From contig NC_088302.1 in assembly GCF_032854445.1 (NCBI RefSeq), positions 28,806,330-28,870,329 on the forward strand: a stretch of 64,000 bases of DNA, written 5' to 3'. The translations under genes and the position numbers were made by a program. The DNA comes from Liolophura sinensis. Lineage: Eukaryota > Mollusca > Polyplacophora > Chitonida > Chitonidae. A model generated the notes under the pieces. It did no database searches. It had not been told where the DNA came from and worked only from the letters and a program-made list of their open reading frames with translations. Positions 58,442-64,000 of this stretch are shown here, in pieces; positions within the stretch are counted from its first letter, which is position 1, and the number at the start of each line of letters is the position of its first letter.

Positions 58442-59454
58442 TCTTTCCATTATCATTCGTTTTCATTTTATTTGTGTGGTACGTCAGTGAGCTTAGAAAC
58501 TTTCAGATTAATGTGAAAGCTCAGTGACCAAAATTTTCCAAGCTGTGCGAAATGGTTGTTAGTGGGATATCGGATCCACATCGCTTAATAGAGCTCTCAG
58601 ATAAAAGTTACACGAGAGCATTGATTTTGCTTACTATTTATGTAGTAAATTGGTCAACATCAACTTCAAAAATATATCGCCTAATGTTGGCATGGTGCAA
58701 TTCCATACCACCACATGCACCTTGCACTTTTCTCTTCCCACATATCAGAAAATCAATCCAGCATATACATAACCACCATTTTGAGCTGTGGTCGCTGGAA
58801 GTGAAGCCATCATTTGTTACCTTGTTTACCTTAATGAAGGGGGGGGGGGGGGGGGGGGGGGTAATAACACTGGGGAAAACATTTTTCAGCTCTAACCGAC
58901 ACAGACAAAATTCTTGTATAGTTAAATCAGGTGCAAAATATTAGTGCAGAAATGTATAGTGTATCAACATAACCTATGTGTATTCAGGGCCCGTTCAGCT
59001 TTTGGGGTAAAATTCAAAATGATGAAATCTTCTCAAGATTTCAAAATGATGCAAATATGTTTACAGTTAAGTCTGGAAAATATCCGGAAATCCACGCTTC
59101 TGGAAATAGGCGTGCCCGTAAACCCTTGCCCACAACGCTGTGGTGGTCTGACCCCTCCTGCGTATCACTGGAGTTTTGCTCTCGATACGCCACTATGCGG
59201 ATTAACACTGTACTGCAAAACTGAGCAATTTTTGAATGATTGAAGACAAGTGATTGGTTAGTTAGTTGGCTGATAGATTGGTTTAATGATTGAAGTCGTC
59301 GGCAAACATTGTCACTTGTACAAACTCAAAAAAAGCCAGGAAGCCATAATGCATGTTACTAAGTAACACATCATTGTTTTGTTTAATACACTACCCGTCT
59401 GAAAAATAACTATTACATTACATGGACATTTTGAAAGACCTATAACTGGTCTTA
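58442..59454. other. Unassigned sequence with poly-G tract
   Basis: No gene recognised. A run of 23 G lies at 58839-58861. Confidence 0.5.
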
Positions 59455-59683
59455 TTACATCACATGGCAGATATTGTTACATTTGGCAGTGGTATTACAT
59501 TACATTACAGGGTGAGCGTTACATAAATCATGTATTGTTACATTTGGCAGTGATATTACATTACACGGTGGGTGTTACATAACTCATGTATTATTACATT
59601 ACATTACACGGTGGGTGTTACATAACTCATGTATTATTACATTACATTACACGGTGGGTGTTACATAACTCATGTATTATTAC
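59455..59683. repeat. Tandem repeat, ~43-bp unit
   Basis: Five imperfect copies of 'gtattattacattacattac', 'acggtgggtgttacataact', 'cat'. The last copies are nearly identical. Confidence 0.88.
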
Positions 59684-60954
59684 ATGAGACAGAGTAACAA
59701 TGATGAAAGAACAGAACGCTTGGCACTGGTATGTTCAAGCGGAAAGATTTTGTGGAAGTGTATAAGAAATGTAGGAGAGTCTGAGCATGTAAGACCGGGG
59801 TCCTCAATATTTCTGCATGGCTGCTTCAGTGGACTTGTGAAGGCTGGCAATAGTCTTTACTCTGTACTACTTTTCCACTTAAAAAAAGACCTCCTAAGAC
59901 CAGAGTTTATTTCCTTCAAATGGACGAGAACTCTTTATAATTGCACACTTAGGCCTTTGAATACATGACATTAGTACTTATTCCGAAAGGAAATTGGGGC
60001 TTTTATATCATTATTCATTTGACGAGGTAATATCACACAGTACCACGGATGCTTTTATCTAATGGCAGGGTAAAATGAAAATCGTCAAGGCCCACTATCA
60101 GCCCCATTACTGGTGAATCCCACATCGGCTTACTCAATTTTGTAGAAAGAAATTCACGCTAGCTACAACACTCTGTATGTCTGTGAAGCTTCAAAGAAAC
60201 TAAACTCAGACCCATTTGTCAAGCACAGTTTTTGCTTTCGCGCCATTGTATTTTTACTCAGCGAGGGATTATGGCGAACCTTAATTCTGTGAGACACGGA
60301 AAATGCAGATTACTTTTCTTTCGCTGGCGCGTTAAAACACCTCAAAAGAAATTCCTCCATATATTAAAATAAATACATGGTTATTCTTTCTCCTCTTCAA
60401 GCAGGAATGGTTTTATTTGAAGTTCGCTGATCGAATGCCAAATCTAGGACTCGCTTTTTTCCTAGCTTAAATTATGTATATGATTGTACATTGTCCAACA
60501 TTACAGATCACTGCCAGGCTCCTTTGTTTGGTCAACCTGTCGAAACCATACACAGTACAGAAATTAATACTCGCTAACATATTCCTAGTGCACCTTTGTC
60601 AACGGTAAAACCACTGTACTGTTCACGAAAAAGTCAAATACAGTGCATAGGCCTACAATAAGTCACGTACACTTGGACTAAAAGGTCACGCCTTCAAAGC
60701 AACGTCGTAGAGAGTTACCTCCCTTAAACTAGACGCCACCTCTTCTCTTCCATTATTCTTGTTAAACAGAATATTGTGGTTTAGTTAAACTACACGCTTT
60801 TTTTTTTACCGTGCATTAACTTTGAGTATTGTTATGGGAATGATAGGGTTTAATGTGGTTTGCCGATAAATGTTAACACAGATTACATTGACCTTGATGA
60901 ATTAAATCCTGCTCAATATGAATAAGTAAATACTTTGGTGTAAATAAATTGCTG
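59684..60954. other. Unassigned sequence
   Basis: No recognisable gene. The open frame at 59672-59968 has no domain I can name. Confidence 0.45.
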
Positions 60955-61072
60955 GGGCCACTTTCACACAGGTGTCTGTCGTACGTGTACGATATCGCAC
61001 AACAGTACGGTAATAGTAAAGTACAAAATGGCGTACGACAAATGTCGTACGCCGCTTTGTTAAAGTGGGCCC
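60955..61072. mobile_element. MITE-like element with terminal inverted repeats
   Basis: The left end 'gggccactttcacacagg' and right end 'cctttgttaaagtgggccc'-like ('ctttgttaaagtgggccc') are imperfect inverted repeats. Inside at 61030-61053 is a perfect palindrome, ggcgtacgaca-aa-tgtcgtacgcc. One end recurs at 29376. No transposase is present. Confidence 0.6.
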
Positions 61073-61972
61073 AAGACCACATCTTCTTAGAATGAGAGAT
61101 CTACATGCGAACAGAAAAAGTCGGGGGGGGGGGGGGGTATACGAAGATGTCTAAACTATCATGAAGTAATGCCTTTCCCCTACAAAGATACAGACGCATT
61201 CATATGGCATGCATCTAGATAGCAAAAGAAAAATATATGGTGAGGTTAATTTAATTTGACGAGAAATCGTGTGTACAAAATTCTGTGCAAAAAAAGGAAA
61301 TAAGTTCGCAATGTCAATTAAATAATATACGTGTCTATCATTTGCATTTATGCAACTGTAGATCCTGTGTGTCATGGAACGCATCAATGTTCGTATTTTC
61401 TGGCGTCAACACCGAGTATCCTGTAAATCTGTGATTTTTCAATTTTCGGTGACTGCCAGCGGTGGTTACATGAAGCATCATGTCTTGCTGGGTATAATGG
61501 ACAGTGTTATGGATATCGGATGTTTGAAAAGAATAAAGCTAAGTAAAACCGTACCCATGAAAGCGTTCAGCTAAATCACCTAACGGTTTGGAGCCCTGTT
61601 ATATAATCTTTGCCCACACAGAAATTTATGGGACTTCTGCTAGTACTGGTTACCAGTAAACCTCTTAGGGAATTTGCCCTAAAAGTCGGTGAACGTCTCT
61701 CTCATATTATCTCCAGTAAATGTGATTCTTATATTATATACTGTAAAGTTTCTTGACTTGTTAAATTGTAATTACTTCTGAATATACATGTAATCAAATC
61801 TTAGATTTCTTAAATTTCATAGATCTAGTAACGCATTGCCTAAGATACTCATCCGTAAGATGGTCCAATGTTGCGATGCATTTGATTATGCATCAACAAG
61901 TAGGCTATGGGCGTATACTTTAGACAACTGGGATGGAGTACAGAATTACAGAATTTGAATATCTATGATTTC
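61073..61972. other. Unassigned sequence
   Basis: No gene recognised. A run of 15 G lies at 61123-61137. Confidence 0.5.
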
Positions 61973-62131
61973 TATCCGGCCGTACGTGGGAATGTCTGCC
62001 ACCAATTTGCGGATGGTCATGGGTTTCTCTGCCCGATTTCCTCCAACCATAATGCCGGCTGCCTTAGTACAACTGAAATATTCTTGAGTACGGCGTAGAC
62101 ATCAATCAAATAAATAAATAAATCAATAAAT
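61973..62131 (+). mobile_element. SINE family A, 5'-truncated
   Basis: 'ccggccgtacgtgggaatgt', 'gcggatggtcatgggtttct', 'ccataatgccggctgcc' and 'gaaatattcttgagtacggc' with an (AAAT)n tail. Moderately diverged. Confidence 0.88.
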
Positions 62132-62234
62132 CTAAGTTGATTTTGTTCTGATTTACGACTTCTTAGCAGGTCAAGTAACGACTCTACTGTATTAGTAGCC
62201 ACGATACTTCCAAGAGTTGAACTACAGTACCAAG

Positions 62235-62238
<4 letters not shown>

Positions 62239-62312
<74 letters not shown>
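62239..62312. repeat. Long (AT)n microsatellite
   Basis: About 37 uninterrupted AT units. Confidence 0.97.
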
Positions 62313-62313
<1 letters not shown>

Positions 62314-64000
62314 CTAAAAGCGCCAAATGAAAGAAGGTTTCTTTTACATTCTTAAAACTGTATAGTGCCTTATTGGGCCTATCAGAAAAGCTGTTGCCCG
62401 ATCGCAGGCCAAGAGTGGACACCATTTCTTGACAGGGTAACTGTCTCAATTTGTCTGAAACTTGGGTGTGACAAGAGTTTACAGGACTAGGGTTATTGTC
62501 GCGAGATTAAATTTTAATTCATACCAATGGAACCATGTCACTTTGTCATTGCTGGCAGACTGGAGAAGTCTGACTCGGTTGATATCTTTGTGTTAACCCG
62601 AGTCCAAGGCTGGGTTTGCCGTACTCACCGTTCAACCTTCACACCAAATGGTCGGGATTTCCTTATTAATGTCCTTTTATATGTCGATAAGACTTCAGTG
62701 GCAGACCGGTAATCTCGACCAATAATCCTGAAAAATGTCCACTCCTGTCTGCTGATAAATATAGGCTTCTGTGATACAGCAACATGGTCAGTTTGGCTTC
62801 TATGGCCACGGACAGCAATAATTGATCCGCCAGATCACTTCACGGTAGACACGTTCTGCTGGGCATCACAGTTATACCCCATGCCTCAGCGTGACAAAAT
62901 ATCATTAAGTGAGTACTGTGCGCCACATTTATACTCCGAAATACAGTCTAGTAATACTTTATGGGAGGTCCAGATCTCTTAAATGGTTACAGACTATCCA
63001 AGATAGACAGTAATACTGGGATTTTAGCTATAACAAAGCACTGTGGGAACGAACACCATGGCTTGAGTATTTCAAAATCTGGAAGCTCAGATTGTTACAT
63101 TTAGCACTGGGTCGGACAGACAGTCAGGGCCTTGACCAGTGGGATTGCATGCCATTCGAAACTAATTCATTGTACTCATCATAAGAAGGAAAATTAAAGA
63201 CTGTCCAAGAGGAAAGTTTAATTGACTATTTTTCGATTATTTCTGACCAAGTTAAAAGTTTTGGACTCTAGAGTGGATTGTTCATCCAAAATACACTGGA
63301 AAAACTAATCTTAAACATTTAAACATTTCTTTGCAACAGATAATAAACGTGCTTAATGTTTAATTGTAACACGTTTAATTGTAACATGTTTAATTGTAAC
63401 ACGTTTAATTGTAACATGTTTAATACTTAAACATTTAAACATGTTTATCCAACAACTGATAATAAAACCGCTCTATAATGTTGATCATATGCCTTAAAAA
63501 CTTTAAATCACTCTGTATACGCAATAAACCCATTCAATTTACTACATAAATTATTGCATTTTTATACAATAAATCTGAGTATTTATAAAATGCTGCACGT
63601 ATTGATAAAATAAATCAATATATTTATGAAACAAACGCGTGTATTTGAAAAATAAAAACATGTTAAACATGTTAAAAGTAAGCATTTATTATAGTTTGTG
63701 CACGTTTTACCGTTAAAAATAGTTTATGAAGTGCCTAAAATGTATAAAAGGGATCAAATTATAGCCTTTTGAAACTTTAAAATCATTTTAACTCTCTAAA
63801 AAGTATATGGAAATCCGATACTTACTGAGAAGCATTAATTTGTTAAGCACGTTTATTTGTCTGTTGCAAAGATATGTCTAAATGATAAACATTTGTTTTT
63901 CCAGTGTTGGGTGACGGCTATTTTTGTTTTCATCAGTGTGTCCACCGTTGGCATTACTTTCATATGTATAAAATGTAGATGACCAGTCGTTGTTTCGACC
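62313..64000. other. Unassigned AT-rich sequence with a 15-bp tandem repeat
   Basis: No recognisable gene. Positions 63355-63432 hold four to five copies of 'gtttaattgtaacac'/'atgtttaattgtaac'. The open frame at 62527-62712 has no identifiable domain. Confidence 0.5.

Overview
This is a eukaryotic nuclear window, low in coding density and rich in repeats. It carries spliced genes, a tRNA-derived SINE family with target-site duplications, many minisatellites, the recurrent 'acatgta' word and a 200-N scaffold gap. The two recognisable genes are animal-like. The repeat style suggests a lophotrochozoan, most likely a mollusc; that assignment is an inference.

Layout. Positions 1-17.7 kb hold no recognised gene. 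They contain five long minisatellites, SINE pieces, and two short unrecognised candidate exons near 0.2 and 2.1 kb. Positions 17.7-29.7 kb (minus strand) hold nine consecutive coding exons of cytosolic arginyl-tRNA synthetase, all in frame with good splice sites. The first coding exon and everything after the 'FGVVLGED' region were not found. Positions 29.7-35.5 kb are the divergent intergenic region, with a Ty3/Gypsy-type gag fragment. Positions 35.5-47.2 kb (plus strand) hold an essentially complete ABHD18-family alpha/beta hydrolase. Positions 47.2-51.6 kb are minisatellites and SINEs. Positions 51.67-53.89 kb (minus strand) hold gene pieces around the assembly gap, including an acidic N-terminal exon ending in a 'VRIFTSSTFT' block typical of NACHT/WD40-type proteins. 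Positions 54-64 kb show no convincing gene, only microsatellites, minisatellites, SINE tails and a MITE-like palindrome.

Most interesting points. (1) The ABHD18 exon just after the nucleophile elbow is present twice in tandem (41037-41126 and 41684-41773). Both copies are 90 bp, both are phase 0-0 with intact splice sites, and they share 24 of 30 residues while 14 of those 24 codons differ synonymously. This predicts conserved alternative, probably mutually exclusive, exons. (2) One ABHD18 intron (38995-39338) is a textbook U12-type AT-AC intron. (3) An acceptor plus the first ~43 bp of an ArgRS exon has been amplified into about ten intronic decoy copies. (4) Two related minisatellites lie in opposite orientation 3.3 kb apart. 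(5) ABHD18 exon 10 has frame breaks at homopolymers, which look like assembly errors but need checking against reads.
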